From: Basidiobolus meristosporus CBS 931.73
Taxonomy: Eukaryota; Basidiobolomycota; Basidiobolomycetes; Basidiobolales; Basidiobolaceae
Length of the DNA: 64,000 nt
NCBI GenBank assembly: GCA_002104905.1
Contig: MCFE01000062.1
Location: 62,001-126,000 of the forward strand
Direction: 5' to 3'
Positions 31,335 to 42,956 of the stretch are shown piece after piece; position 1 is the stretch's first letter; each line of letters starts with the position of its first letter. The translations under genes were made by a program, and so were the position numbers. The notes under the pieces were generated by a model. It saw nothing but the letters and a program-made list of their open reading frames with translations, was not told the origin of the DNA and made no database searches.

Positions 31335-32252
31335 TTCTCCACCATTGTCAGAGCATATTTTCTTGATTTTTTCACCAGTTTTGTTCTCCACTGTGGCTTT
31401 GAACTCCCTAAACTTAGACAGAGCTTATTACTTTCTCTCCAAGAAGTAAACCCATATGTATCTTGTATAATCATCTACAATAGTGATTAAATACTACATC
31501 CTGCCTAAGGATAAAGTTTGCATAGGTGCACACAGATCTGAGTAAATTAGATCTAATTGTTTCTTAGTTTTGATGAACCCAGAGCTCCTGAACAGCTGTC
31601 TGTCTTGTTTCCCATACATGTAGGCTTTGCAGTGCTCCAAATTAGCAGGGGGATCAACTTTTACTCCAGAAATTACCTGATCTTTGCTCATTTTGCACAA
31701 ATAATTAAAATTGATGAGTCCAAATCTCCTATGACAAAGCATTGGTATTTCTTCATTTAAGTTACTCACATTGGCTTCCAGATATGATGAAATATAAGTT
31801 AACTTGGATATATCTTGATCTCTGATACTCAAAGCAATATGAGCAACAGTTTGATCAGTGATTCTGCATCCAGAATTGTCAAAGCTGAAACTAGGTCCTT
31901 CTGCTGTAGCCTTGCTTACAGAGAGTAGGTTCTTGGCTATCACTGGTACATAGAGTACTTCTTTAAAAGGCAGTGTCTGCTTCCTTCACTGCTTCTAAGC
32001 CTTACTTGAATAGTTTCTTCTCACACTGCATCAAGTGTTCTATTGTCACCCATGAAAACCTTCTTAATTGGAATTTCTTGATATTGGGTAAAAAGCTCTT
32101 TTTGGTGTGTACAGTGTTGAGATACTCCAGAGTCAATACACCATATCTGAGAATCCTTGTTTGTAGTCATATTCAGTGCAGATATGATTAGTCTATCTTT
32201 CATTATCTCTCTTTTTGAGACACTGGTCAGATGTGTGCCCTTTGCTTTTGCA
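31335..32252 (-). pseudogene. Copia gag-pre-integrase region and N-terminal integrase
   Basis: Read on the minus strand: CKSKGHTSDQC (a CCHC zinc knuckle close to the Gag end), then VPVIAKNLLSVSKATAEG (end of the aspartic protease region), MLCHRRFGLINFNYLCKMSK (HHCC zinc-binding region), HCKAYMYGKQDRQLF, and KTKKQLDLIYSDLCAPM leading into the integrase core. The longest open stretch is 31943-31494 (149 codons). The protease Asp region around 32090 is broken by stops. Confidence 0.75.
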
Positions 32253-32940
32253 TTAGTTGCAAAACAAGTTGGTGTTGCCTATGTAGGGTCTTGTATACAT
32301 CCTTTGTTGGTTATCACTGCTTTTTAAAGCATTTTCTTTCTTCTTTTTATAGGTGCTTGATTTTCTTAATCCTTCATCCAGCAGCCTTCCATATATGTAG
32401 TTTAAGGTGAAATTTTCAGTTCTGGACTCTAAGGAAGATACAATGCCCCAAAACTTGTCTGTCAGGCTATCTAGGATGGTGACTATCATATCCTCATCAG
32501 TAGTTGGTACACCTACAGATGCCATTTCATCTAATAGCAGGGTAAGTCTGTTAATTAGATTTTTCATTTCTTCTCCTTGCTGCTTCTTTGTAGTAAAGAG
32601 TTTTTGTCTCAAATACATTTTCCTAGCAGCTGAAAATGCCTGGTAGGTGTCTTCTAATGCCTTCCAGGCATTCTTTGCTGTTTTTGTTCTTGAGCATTGA
32701 ATTAGCAACTTAACTTTAACATAAAGGCAAATACAGTTAAAGGCACTTTGTTCTTTCTTCTGGTACTTTAAGGCTTCCTCTCCCAAGCTTATAGGAGGGC
32801 ATTCTTCTCCCATGACAATATCCCAAAGTCCACTTTCTTGTAGCAGCATTGTCATCTTCACCTTCCACACTTGGTGGTTAGATCCATCCTAATTTTCAGC
32901 AGAGGGAAAAATTCCAGCAATAGGAGTTGTAGACATTGCC
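32253..32940 (-). pseudogene. Copia Gag
   Basis: A 205-codon open stretch (32870-32253) reads MWKVKMTMLLQESGLWDIVM, KNAWKALEDTYQAFSAARKM, YLRQKLFTTKKQQGEEMKNL and LDEMASVGVPTTDEDMIVTI. This is the UBN2/DUF4219-type Gag of Copia elements. The upstream 23 codons (MSTTPIAGIFPSAEN) are cut off by one stop (TAG near 32890). It is the best-preserved Gag of this family in the window. Confidence 0.85.
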
Positions 32941-32967
32941 AAGAGTGACAACTTGGGCCTCATCACC

Positions 32968-33316
32968 TGTTGTAAGAGTCTTGGAGATATTGGAAGTGAT
33001 TTGGGAGGACAAGTAGATTGTGTGGTTTTCACTTAATGTTTTATTGAATGTAAAAGTACTATCTATATTTTTACATGGTGTTGGCATTAAAAACACATAG
33101 AATAGGCTAAGGAAGGTCCCAAGAACATGTGTGCAAAGTTTGGGGCTGTTTGACAACTTTGAGAATTTTCATGTTCTGGGTACCTGGTATTTTGATTATA
33201 ATATTCCAAGTAAATCCCAACAAAAAATTTAGTCAGTATTCACTAGGAGCTGAAGGTAATTATATAAGTGACTACGCTAGGTGAATATTTAGGAGAAATT
33301 ACAAATTTTTGCAACA
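32968..33316 (-). repeat. 5' LTR of Copia copy B (349 bp)
   Basis: Plus strand TGTTGTAAGAGTC to TTTTTGCAACA. On the minus strand it is followed by a degenerate primer-binding site GGTGATGAGGCCCAAG (32967-32952), compared with GGTTATGAGCCTCAAG at 17705. It differs from the 3' LTR at 23988-24334 at many positions, so the element is not young. Confidence 0.9.
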
Positions 33317-34012
33317 CAAGAGGCTGCCAGATGTCCAGCATGTCTTCACCTCAAGGCCAGCATACCATAGGGCCATCAGGAACTCAAGGCCAAGAAGAAT
33401 GCACTTGACTAATTCCATGAGCATTATCCTGGATTCAAATGGGCAAATGAATTTTGGGCTGGCATTGGTATGCTAAGAAAGTATCTTAAGAATAGCCGAG
33501 ACTATCAAAGGCAGAAGAACAAGGGTGCCATGGCTAAAAACCTGTGGCTTCCTCAAGAGCTTGTTACAAGCAGGGCCAAAAGCTCCAGACAAGCATCAAA
33601 GATACATCTGGTAGCTGTAAGAGTGCCAATTAGGGACACACAGGCAGACATGGATGCACAAGCACAACATTTATCAAGGAAAAAGCGTAGTACCACTCAA
33701 GTAGCACTCAATCAAAGTTGTAGTGAAGGACCTGGTAGTGATAAAAACCTGCAGCTTTTGCAGGAGCCTGTCACAACTACAGCTGATAGCTCATAACAAG
33801 CAGGAAAGAGACGTCAGGTAGCCAGAAGAGTGCCCGCAAGAGACAAGCAAGCCAAAACAGCTGCGTTGTAGCAGAATTCATCAAGGAAAAATTGTAGTTC
33901 ATTACAAGAAGCACTCAGACAAAGTAGCAGTAAAAGAGCTGGCAGTGATAAAGGAAAAGGTAAATGAAAAGGTGTCTACCCAGGCCTGAGACAGGGAGTT
34001 ATACAAGAAAAC
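33317..34012 (+). pseudogene. CACTA accessory ORF (copy A), C-terminal part
   Basis: This continues the gene cut at 23987. The longest open stretch (33470-33796) reads MLRKYLKNSRDYQRQKNKGAMA, LPQELVTSRAKSSRQASK and SRKKRSTTQVALNQSCSEGP. It contains two diverged internal repeats of a basic, Ser-rich unit (RVPIRDTQAD... and RVPARDKQA...), a possible nucleic-acid-binding tail. Several stops are present. Around 34012 it passes into gag of a Ty3/Gypsy element; the exact joint is uncertain. Confidence 0.6.
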
Positions 34013-35281
34013 TGCAGTTGCAATTGATAGTGCCAATTACAAGAAACTATCAAAGAGTGAAAAGTCCAGACATCAACAAGCCAACCTCTGTCTATACTGT
34101 GGCCAACCAGGTCACTTTGCCAAGTCCTGCCCAACAAGAAGTCCAGCTTCAAGCTGATGCAGTCCTCCAGTAGCCAACCTGATTCAGATCTGTTGGGAAA
34201 CTCCAATGTCCAGTTGCACTGACAGGCTTGCAACTGGACCCACCCATGAAAATCCAACATATCCAAGAATCTTCCTTTGTCACAAAACCTATCCAGTCCT
34301 TGAGAATGCCTGTTAAGATCCAGATCCCTGACTCCAGTCCTATCCCAGTCCTGGCCCTGATTGATTCCGGAGCTTCATCCTGTTTCATTGACCAAGCCTT
34401 TGTCCAGAAGCACTCTATTCCTGTTACCTTGAAATCCTGTCCAGTCCAAGTAGAAGTTATTGATGGAAGATCACTCTCCTCTGGTGCCATTACCCATGAA
34501 ACATGCTTACTCCAGCTGTCCAGTACTGCTCACCAAGAAAGAATTGCCTTCAACATCATCAACTCCATGCAATCTCCAGACCCTGATAACCATGAAAAGA
34601 CTGTTGCCAACAGTTCAACAGCCCAAGATACCTTGCCAGCTGAAGGAGCCCCCTCAGCAACTATACCAGCCAAGTACCAAGAGTTTGCCCATGTCTTTGA
34701 CAAGAAGAAAGCAGAACTCCTCCCTGACCATTGGCCTTACAACTGCCCTGTTGACCTTGAAGATGGAAAAGTCCCTCCATTTGGCCCAATATATAACCTC
34801 TCCCAACCAGAGTTGAAATAACTCCATGGTTATATTCAAGAAAACCTCCAGAAGGGTTTTATTCAGCACTCCAAATCACCTGCTGGAGCCCCAGTCCTCT
34901 TTGTCAAGAAGAAGAATGGTACCCTCTGAATGTGTGTGGACTACCGTGCTTTGAATAAGATAACAGCCAAGAACCGCTACCCCCTGCCCCTGATCAACAC
35001 ACTGTTGGACCAGCTATCTGCTGCCCAAGTCTTCACCAAGATAGACTTGAGAGGAGCTTACAATCTAGTCAGAATCAAGCCTGGTCATGAATGGAAAACT
35101 GCCTTTTGCACAAGATATGGTCACTTTGAGTACAAAGTAATGCCATTTGGCTTCACCAATGCCTCTGCTGTGTTTCAACACCTCATGAATGACATATTCT
35201 GTGAATACCTTGACCAGCTTGTGGTAATCCACCTTGATGATATTTTCATATACTCCAAGAGCCAAGATGAACATGATGAAC
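34013..35281 (+). pseudogene. Chromovirus Gag zinc knuckle, protease and reverse transcriptase (N-terminal part)
   Basis: CLYCGQPGHFAKSCP (CCHC knuckle, about 34088-34132) is followed after stops by an open stretch 34228-34821 with the protease motif ALIDSGASSCFID. A likely deletion follows NSMQS. Then EFAHVFDKKKAELLPDHW (reverse transcriptase start), a stop at 34819-34821, [14 protein letters not shown], a stop, and [20 protein letters not shown] with [30 protein letters not shown] and [12 protein letters not shown]. The active site reads HLDD instead of the usual YLDD. The frame is cut at 35281 by the 1.24-kb element. Confidence 0.85.
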
Positions 35282-36525
35282 TGTGGTAATGGAAAGTATT
35301 CCATTACTACAGTATTTCTAAACCAATGTTGCACTCATTTCTTTATTTTGCTTTTTGCTATCGTAACACACAAGAGAAAGATCAAGAATTTCCAACTTTG
35401 AAGAGCAAATGCTCCAGACCCTGACAAGCAATCCACCCAAGAATATTATGTCATACAGAACATGTAGTAGCCAACACATGTTTCAAATTACAGCTCATTT
35501 GAAAGCAGTACTTAAGGAGTTATGACCAAAAGAGTCCAACTATTATATATACTATGCCTTATTGCTAGGATTACTATGGTGACTTTGATTGCGTGTAACA
35601 TTTGAACCAGCCAATCAAATCACGTGAAATTTTCACAGGTGCTGCGCCTATGTCCGATCTGCGCCACTGCAAAATTTTAGCTTTGTATCACGTGTATTGC
35701 TTGCGCAATCGCCCAAAAACTTTGATCCTTCAAAATTTTCATATATATGACTTCCCCAGCTGAAAAATAAAGGGAGAGCCTCTCTTTCCAGAATCTCCAC
35801 ACTACAATTACAAGTTTAAAGGTTATAAGACTTCCCCTGCATCACTTGCACTGTTGAGTATTCTGACTTTGATCGGTACTACATCAGTGAAGAGACTGCA
35901 AAGCTCACAAGAATCCAATCTAAGTTCTACAAGAAACTACCACTTTTCTGTTGGAAAAGTCCCCTCTAAGAAACCCCTTTACTCTAAAGACACCCCTTTA
36001 CACACCCCTTTAGTCTAAAGATCCCTTTAGAGACCCCTTAAAGAAACCCCTTTACTCTAAAGAAGCCCCTTTAGGCACCCCTTTAGTGTAAAGTCCACTT
36101 TAGAGACCACTACAAGAAGCCCCTTTACTCTAAAGACACCCCTTTAGACACCACTTTAGGTCTAAAGACCCCTTTAGAGACTTCTACAACACACCCCATT
36201 AGGTTAAAGGGGAGTTCACAATTTCCATATTAGGAAATATTTTCTCAGAAAGGAAAGTGACTTCCAAATAAGGAAAAGTTACTATAAAAGTAAATAAGCC
36301 CATTAGTCAACAGAAGGTCAGAACACTGCTGTAGAAGTGATAAACACTGCCTACAGTATATTTTGAGCCCAAGATTGAGGAAATTAGTGAAAGTTATATC
36401 TTCTATTGGTATATCAAACTCCCAATAAACTATTTCAGTATTAGCATACTGGAAGTTGTTGTATATTGTTGATTAGCCTCTACATTGTAGAATAAGCCCC
36501 AAACTAATCATAATACATCACAACA
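35282..36525. mobile_element. 1.24-kb LTR-like solo element (copy 1) inserted in reverse transcriptase
   Basis: It starts TGTGGTAATGG and ends ATCACAACA (TGT...ACA), and is flanked by the 4-bp duplication GAAC (35278-35281 and 36526-36529). Removing it rejoins the reverse transcriptase frame at DEHDE/HVKKVL. It contains a TATATATGAC and an AATAAA (about 35745-35770), as expected of an LTR, and a dense array of CCCTTTA/TAAAG words (35940-36215). A second copy lies at 61807-62982. No matching internal region occurs in the window, so its parent family is unknown. Confidence 0.82.
35940..36215. repeat. Dyad-rich short repeat array inside the 1.24-kb element
   Basis: About ten CCCTTTA words alternate with TCTAAAG words, several as the perfect dyad CTTTAGTCTAAAG or the near-dyad CTTTACTCTAAAG, spaced by short ACACC or AGAAA linkers. 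The array is shorter in the second copy (about 62490-62665). Confidence 0.8.
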
Positions 36526-38625
36526 GAACATGTCAAGAAAGTATTGAGAAAACTAGACTCTGCTGGTCTCTATGCCAAGCTAGAGAAGTGTGAATTTGAC
36601 CAGAGAGAAGTGGAATTTCTTGGTTACCTCATCAGCCCTGAGGGAACAAGAATGGACCCAAAGAAAGTTGACTCAGTCCAATCCCGGAATACTCCAAGCT
36701 CAGTCAAGGAAGTACAATCCTTCCTGAGATTTGCCAACTTCTATTGCAGGTTCATAGCCAACTACTCCAAGATACTTACCACTCTGACAAAGCTTACCCA
36801 GACAAGCACACCTTTTGCCTGGAATGAAGAGCAATCCACCTCATTCAACCAACTCAAGAAATCTTTCCTGAAGGCCCCCCCTGCTTGCCCACCCTGACCT
36901 TGAGAGGCAATTCATAGTGGAGACTGATGCTTCTGATTTTGCCCTTGGTGCCATACTCTCCAAGTATGATGAAGACAATGTGTTGCACCCCATTGCATTA
37001 TATTCTTGGAAGTTTTCCCCTGCAGAGATCAGCTATGATATTTATGATAAGGAGTTGCTTGCCATCATTGTAGCATTTGAGCAATGGAGATGGTGCAAAA
37101 CACAAAATCAAAGTCTTCTGTGACCATAAGAACCTTGAGTACTTTGCAACTTCCAAAGTGCCAAACCAAGACAAGCCAGATGGTCACTCTTCCTGTCCAT
37201 CTTTGACTTGACTATCACCTATAGACCTGGTGCAAAGCAAGGAAAGCCTGATGCCCTGTCCAGAAAAAAGTAATATGCCCTGGAAGAGGGAGATGATGCC
37301 TGTTGGCAAATGGAACACCCATTGCTGAGCTAGAAACATTTTGAGATTCTTGCCACCTAGTCCTCAAGTCTTGTCATCCCTTCATTCCTAGTAAGGATAT
37401 TAGAATCCCAAGCCTCTGATATGACTTCCAGCACCATCAAGATATATCTGGAATCCCCAGTTGGGCCCCTTCCCAGGTTCCCAAACATCCAGAACCTGCA
37501 TTTGGTAAACAACCTCATCTACCACAAGCAGCAGCTTTATGTCTCAGACCTTGCCACCCAGCTAGATATCATTAAGTCTCAGCATGATTCAATGGCTGCA
37601 AGCCACTTTGGTACTGCCAAAACCTTGAATGCTATCAAAAGAGATTTCTGGTGGCCTAGAATGATAGCTCTTGTCAAAGAGTACATTCTGACTTGTGATA
37701 TTTGCAACCGTGCAAAACCAGCCAGACACCAGCCCTATGGACTTCTTCAGCACTTGCCTATGCCAGAACATCAATGGAGATCTATATCTATGGACTTCAT
37801 TACTGACCTCCCTGAGTCCTATGGCTTCAATGCTATACTTGTAGTGGCTAACCAGCTGACCAAGATGGCTCACTTTATCCCTTGCAGTAAGAACATTGAT
37901 GCAAAAGAAACAGCTGCATTAGTCCTGAAGAATATTTTCTGCCTTCATGGTATCTTCAGTGATATTGCATCAGATAGAGGCCCACAGTTTGTGTCCAAGT
38001 TTTGGAAACACTTCATGCAATACCTTAGTGTTCAAGTCAAACTCTCCACTGCCTTCCATCCTCAATCTGATGGCCAGACTGAGAGAATCAACCAGATTCT
38101 AGAGCAATACCTCCAGTGCTATATCAATTATCAGCAAGACAATTGGGTTGATCTACTCCCTGTTGCTGAGTTTGCCTACAACAACTCAAGCCATAGTGCA
38201 ACCGGTTTTACACCATTCTATGCAAACTATGCATTCCACCCTCAGTTTGATATCCAGATTCCAACAAACCCAATGAGCCCACATGCGGCTGAACATGCCC
38301 AAGCAATCCAGGACATCCAGAACACCCTCAAGGAAGAGCTATCCTTAACTCAGGAAAGCTACAAGAAATTTGCCAATCTAAAATGGCATCCCAATCCTGA
38401 TCTTAATGAAGGAGATTCTGTAAGGTTGCTCAGAAGAAACATCAGCACCAACCACCCTTGTTACAAATTGGATTTCAAGAAACTTGGTCCCTTCAAGATC
38501 AAGAAGAAGCTTAGCCCTATAGTATATCAGCTACAGTTACCAGCAAGTATGAAAATCCATGATACTTTCCATGTGTCCCTCCTGGAGCTGTATTGTAGGA
38601 GCACCTTGCCAAACCGGCAAGAAGC
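36526..38625 (+). pseudogene. Chromovirus reverse transcriptase C-terminus, RNase H and integrase
   Basis: 36544-36897 reads LYAKLEKCEFDQREVEFLGY and LTKLTQTSTPFAW (reverse transcriptase thumb). RNase H continues at 36917-37123 with ETDASDFALGAILS and YDKELLAIIVAF. After a broken stretch (37124-37420) the integrase is open for 410 codons (37421-38653): zinc-binding HDSMAASHFG and CDICNRAK, core MDFITDLPE (D), SDRGPQF (D), QSDGQTERINQ (E), and the GPF motif LGPFKIKKKL. The last codons of that frame already lie in the inserted LTR at 38626. The integrase core itself looks intact. Confidence 0.9.
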
Positions 38626-38993
38626 TGTTATGATCTGCTGCTTGAATGTTTAAGTTAGATCAGTTTTTAGTCAAATCAATTAGTATATGTTTATGTTATC
38701 AGTATATCAGTATTATCTATGAAATCAGTAGCATTAGTCAGCAAATGAATCAGCAGATCCTTATCAGACAGAAATAGATATATTAAGTAGGATCTTATTG
38801 GGTGATGATGATGCAATCAAATGAGTCATTGGCCACAACCTACATTAGGAAATACAATTAGTCAGCAATTGATCTGGCAAAATGTATATAAGGAGCTGCT
38901 GGAACCTCAATAAAAATCAGTTCAAGTTTTAGTGAATACAATATTAGCTAAACTCCCTATCCCTCTACAACTCTTATACCAAGACTTGTAACA
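38626..38993 (+). repeat. 5' LTR of Gypsy element B (368 bp)
   Basis: TGTTATGATCTGCTGC to CAAGACTTGTAACA; terminal inverted repeat TGTTA/TAACA. An internal TATATAAGG and CAATAAAAATC fit promoter and poly(A) signals. Confidence 0.95.
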
Positions 38994-38994
38994 T

Positions 38995-39004
38995 TGGTAG
39001 CAGC
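38995..39004 (+). promoter_or_regulatory. Primer-binding site of Gypsy element B
   Basis: TGGTAGCAGC starts two bases after the 5' LTR. TGGTAGC is complementary to the 3' end of initiator methionine tRNA, the usual primer of many fungal LTR elements. Confidence 0.75.
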
Positions 39005-39050
39005 AATAACCAGAAACCTCCCTCCCAAAGAAAGAAGAAACCACCCTCAA

Positions 39051-42047
39051 GATGTTGGACAATCAACAATGGAAGAATGCCATGCAGCAACTAAATCTAA
39101 AAAATAATAGTTTTTCAAGATCAGGTCAGCCACTATGATGGGATGCTCTACAACCTCTACCTGGGATGAGTTTGTGTAGGAAATTCAGGATGCTTTTGAA
39201 CCTCCACACCAGCAGACACTACTAAGAAGGAAGTTAAAGACACTCAGACAGAAAGGAATGGTGCAAGAATACATCTATGAGTACAGATGACTACTTGGAC
39301 AAATTGAAAGAATGGACCCCTTGGATCAAGTTGAATACTTTAATGATGGGTCGAAAGAAAGAACTTGCAAGGAAGTGAATTACCAAAGACCTCAGACTAT
39401 TGAAGAAGCCATCAAGATTGCCATTGACTATGATTCAGCTATGTTTGGAGCTGGGAAGCCTACAGTGACTAACCAGAAAGGCTGCAATCATTATGAAAGA
39501 AGACAATCAGAAGCAGTACCAATGGAAATAGACGCTATGCAGAAGAATCCTACCTCAGAAGAATTTAAGAAGAAAGGACTTTGCTTCAATTGCCACCAGC
39601 AAGGACATATTGCAAAGTACCGCCCTCAGAGAAGAAATGGACACCAGCCAACAAGAACCTTCAACCATATTGAGTCCCATGAACACAGTAATGTGGAAGA
39701 CAAGCTTGAAGAAGACTTGGAACTCACCTTCCATATGACAGAAGAATACTTGTTCCAAATGACCTCAAACTCAGGGAAGTTATTGTACTTGAATGGAGTA
39801 ATCAATGGAGTACCTGCCAAGATCATGATAGACTCAGGAGCATTGCATGAATACATGTCAGAGCAATTTGCTCTGAAAGCTGGGATCAACTCAGAACCTA
39901 CCAAATCAACTTCAGTCTCAACAGCTGATGGGAACTCTCACATAGTCAACCGTATTACTCAGCCAGTAAGAATGAAGATCAATGACTATGAAGAAGACCT
40001 ACAGGCTTATATATTTGGGAACTGCAAGTTTGACCTTGTACATGGAAAAACCTGGCTATTTTGTTGTAATCCATCAATCAACTGGAGAACCCATGCTACT
40101 CAGATCCAAAAAGACAACAAGACCTATGAGCTATTACCTGCCAGGCGGGATTTCAACTTGGTCAATTCCAGTATGTGTGAGACAAGTGAACTTAGCAAGA
40201 CCCAGTTTTGTAGAGCACTTAGAAAAGGTACCCAGATGTTCCTCATGGCTGTATTACAGGAGGATTCTGCTACCCCAGCACCCCAGCAGGTCCAGACTCT
40301 CCTGAAGAAATATTTGGACGTGTTTCCAGATGAGCTTGTAAGCCTACCACCAGTCAGAGATGTGGATCATGCCATTGACACAGGAGATGGCCCTTCAGTG
40401 AGCAAGACACCTTACAGAATGAGTCCATTGGAATTGGAGGAAATGAAGAGACAAATTGATCAGCTATTAGAGCAAGGATATATCAGGCCCAGCAAGTCAC
40501 CCTGGGGAGCACCAGTGCTTTTTGTGAAAAAGAAGGATGGAACACTTAGGATGTGCATTGACTACAGAGCCCTGAACTCAGTTACCGTCAAGAATAAGTA
40601 CCCCATACCTTGGATTGATGAGCTTTTGGACCAACTTAATGGAGTTACTATTTTCAGCAAGATTGACCTCATGTCAGGATACAACCAGATTAGGGTGAAG
40701 CCAGAAGACATCCCTAAGACAGCATTCAGGACCAGATATGGACATTACAAGTACTTAGTCATGAGTTTTGGCCTTACCAATGCCCATGCAACTTTCATGA
40801 CCCTGATGCAGACTGTCCTCCAGGAGTACTTAGACAAGTTTGTCATAATCTACCTAGATGATATACTGATATACAGCAAGACAGAAGAGGATCACTTGGT
40901 GCACATTGAAAAGGTCTTGCAGAAGCTAAGAGAGAACAAGCTTTATGGCAAGCTACCCAAGTGTGAATTCTTCAAGGAACATGTAGAATATCTGGGACAC
41001 ATAGTGACTAGCACAGGAGTAACCGTAGATCCCAAGAAGGTGGAAGTAGTAAAGAATTTGAAGCAGCCCCATAGCATATCAGAACTCAGATCATTCCTTG
41101 GAATGGTTTCCTATTATTGGAGATTTGTCAAGTCTATTGCAAGTATTGCAGCCCCTTTAACTGATATTGTCAAGAAAGACAATACCTACAAGTGGGACAT
41201 AGCATGTGAGACTGCCTTCCAGATGCTCAAGAATGAACTTGCTCAGCTGCCAAGCTTAAGAATACCAGATTTCAGAAAAGAGTTCACTCTGTGCACAGAT
41301 GCTTCAGATTATGCAATTGGTGGAGTGCTGAGCCAAGAACACAAGGGAAAGGACTACGCTGTTGCCTTTGAATCCAAGAAACTGAACTCAGCAGAACAAA
41401 ACTATTCAGTGCATGAGAAGGAGATGCTTGCTATAATACACTGTTTGAAGACATGGAGATGCTATATTGAAGGAGTCAAATGCACTGTGAAGTCTGATCA
41501 TGCCTCCCTCAAGTATATATTTACTCAGAAGGTACTCTCTAGAAGAATGACAAGATGGAGTAAATACATTCAGCAATTTGACCTGGAGATTGTCTACTGC
41601 CCTGGAAAAAACAACATGGTTGCTGACACCTTATCAAGATTAGATCAAGTTGCACAACTCAACTTGGTGCATGAATCAGATTGGCCTAGCCTATTATCAA
41701 AGTACTTGGAGGACCAAGCCATTCCTAATGAGGTGGATGAAGATATCAAGAAGATAATCCATGATGAAGCCAGCAAATTTGTAGTACAGGATCAAACACT
41801 CTACCAAATTGTTGATGGAAGCCCTATTGCCTATTGCCCTTATGTTTCTTGCCTGGATTTAATACATAAGCTACACAATGGATATGGACATCTTGGGATT
41901 GAAGGAACCTATAGCCTTGTGACAGCCAGAGCATGGTGGCCCAGAATGAAACAAGATATTGAGAAGCTAGTGAAATATGCCCAAACTGCCAAATCTATCA
42001 AGGCCAGCCACAAAGAATTGCCAAACTCTTCCCTTTGGAGCCTGTAA
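39051..42047 (+). pseudogene. Gypsy element B Gag-Pol (broken gag; protease, reverse transcriptase, RNase H)
   Basis: Gag starts near MLDNQQWKNAMQQLNLKNNS (39051), soon shifts frame, and meets a TGA at about 39288. From 39312 one frame stays open for 911 codons: the Gag end ([20 protein letters not shown]), a zinc knuckle [14 protein letters not shown] whose last Cys is Arg, the protease [11 protein letters not shown], reverse transcriptase ([45 protein letters not shown]), RNase H ([26 protein letters not shown]) and the start of integrase with [12 protein letters not shown]. The CxxC half of the integrase zinc site reads YAQTAK, so both Cys are lost. A one-base frame change near 42010-42035 separates the integrase core. 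Confidence 0.92.
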
Positions 42048-42946
42048 GACCCTTTGAGAGATGGGGAATTGACTTTATTGGAAGACTGCCAACTACCAGG
42101 AAATGCAACCGTTGGATCCTAGCAGCAATTGACCATGCCACTAAATGGCCAGTTGCTAAAGCTGTACCAATAGCCAGTGAACAAGAAGTTGCAAGTTTCA
42201 TTTACCATGAGATCCTGTTGAAGTTTGGATGCCCTGTGGAGATCTTATCTGATAGAGGAGCAAACTTTATGGCAAAGACATTAGAGGCTTACCTGGAAAT
42301 GCAGCAGATCAGACACTTGAAAACCTCAGCATATCACCCCAGAACTAATGGAGTCACTGAGCGGTTTAATGGATTATTTGAAAAAATGCTCGCCAAGTAT
42401 GCAAATGGAGTTGTCAGTAGATGGGATGAGTATATAGACCAAGCACTCTTTGCATGCAGAGTCAGAGTACACAACACCACTCAGCAATCACCATTTTACT
42501 TAGTGTATGGATGTGAACCAAGGATTCCAGGAGATCTCACACAACCAAAGCTTACAGATACCTTAGAAGATGAACTCAGTCAGACAAGTAGACACCAGCA
42601 ACTGGAACATAGACGTCAAGAGGCCCAGACCAAAGTATCTCAAAGTGCAGAAAAGATGAAGCAGAGATTTGATAAGACTATAGCACCAGAAGCATTGACA
42701 GTTGGGAACTTTGTATTGCTAAGAAACAACACTTGGAAGAAGTTTGAGCCACAATGGACAGGACCATTCAAGATCATCAGAGAATGTCCATATGCAACTT
42801 ACCAACTGGTGGACAAACAAGGCAATATCCGGGAAGACTTAGTGCATAGGGACAGACTCAAGCTTGCAAGACTTGCTGATAATACTGAACCATCAAGATA
42901 TTGGTATCACAAGAAAAGAGATTCAGGAGAACCCTTTCTACTTTAG
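42035..42946 (+). pseudogene. Gypsy element B integrase core and C-terminal domain
   Basis: This continues pol in the next frame. The core motifs are complete: RWGIDFIGRLP (D), LSDRGANF (D), HPRTNGVTERFNGLFE (E). The C-terminal part has VLLRNNTWKKFEPQWTGPFK and ends DSGEPFLL. No chromodomain is present. It is set off from 39312-42047 by a single frameshift; a programmed shift is possible but nothing in the overlap resembles a known slippery site. Confidence 0.9.
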
Positions 42947-42956
42947 TAGGGGAGAA
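42944..42956 (+). promoter_or_regulatory. Polypurine tract of Gypsy element B
   Basis: TAGTAGGGGAGAA directly precedes the 3' LTR and overlaps the pol stop codon. This is the normal plus-strand primer position. Confidence 0.75.

Larger units (their letters stand above)
23988..33316 (-). mobile_element. Copia-type LTR retrotransposon (copy B) with three nested insertions
   Basis: One element runs on the minus strand from its 5' LTR (33316-32968) through gag, integrase, reverse transcriptase and RNase H to its 3' LTR (24334-23988). Removing the inserts (25218-28620, 29558-30293, 30789-31334) leaves about 4.6 kb, the usual Copia size. It interrupts the accessory ORF of a CACTA element: the flanks read GCTCCAAA before it and CAAGAGGCTG after it, so the probable target duplication is CAAA/CAAG with one mismatch. 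All coding parts carry stops, so it is inactive. Confidence 0.9.

Noticed and set aside
35940-36215. CCCTTTA array as a CRISPR array
   Set aside because: Repeat words are 7-13 bases with short irregular linkers, lie in a eukaryotic LTR-like element, and no unique spacers of regular length exist.
39051-42946. Gypsy element B as a fully intact, active retrotransposon
   Set aside because: A Gag stop near 39288, the pol frame change near 42010-42035 and lost zinc-site cysteines argue against autonomy despite near-identical LTRs.
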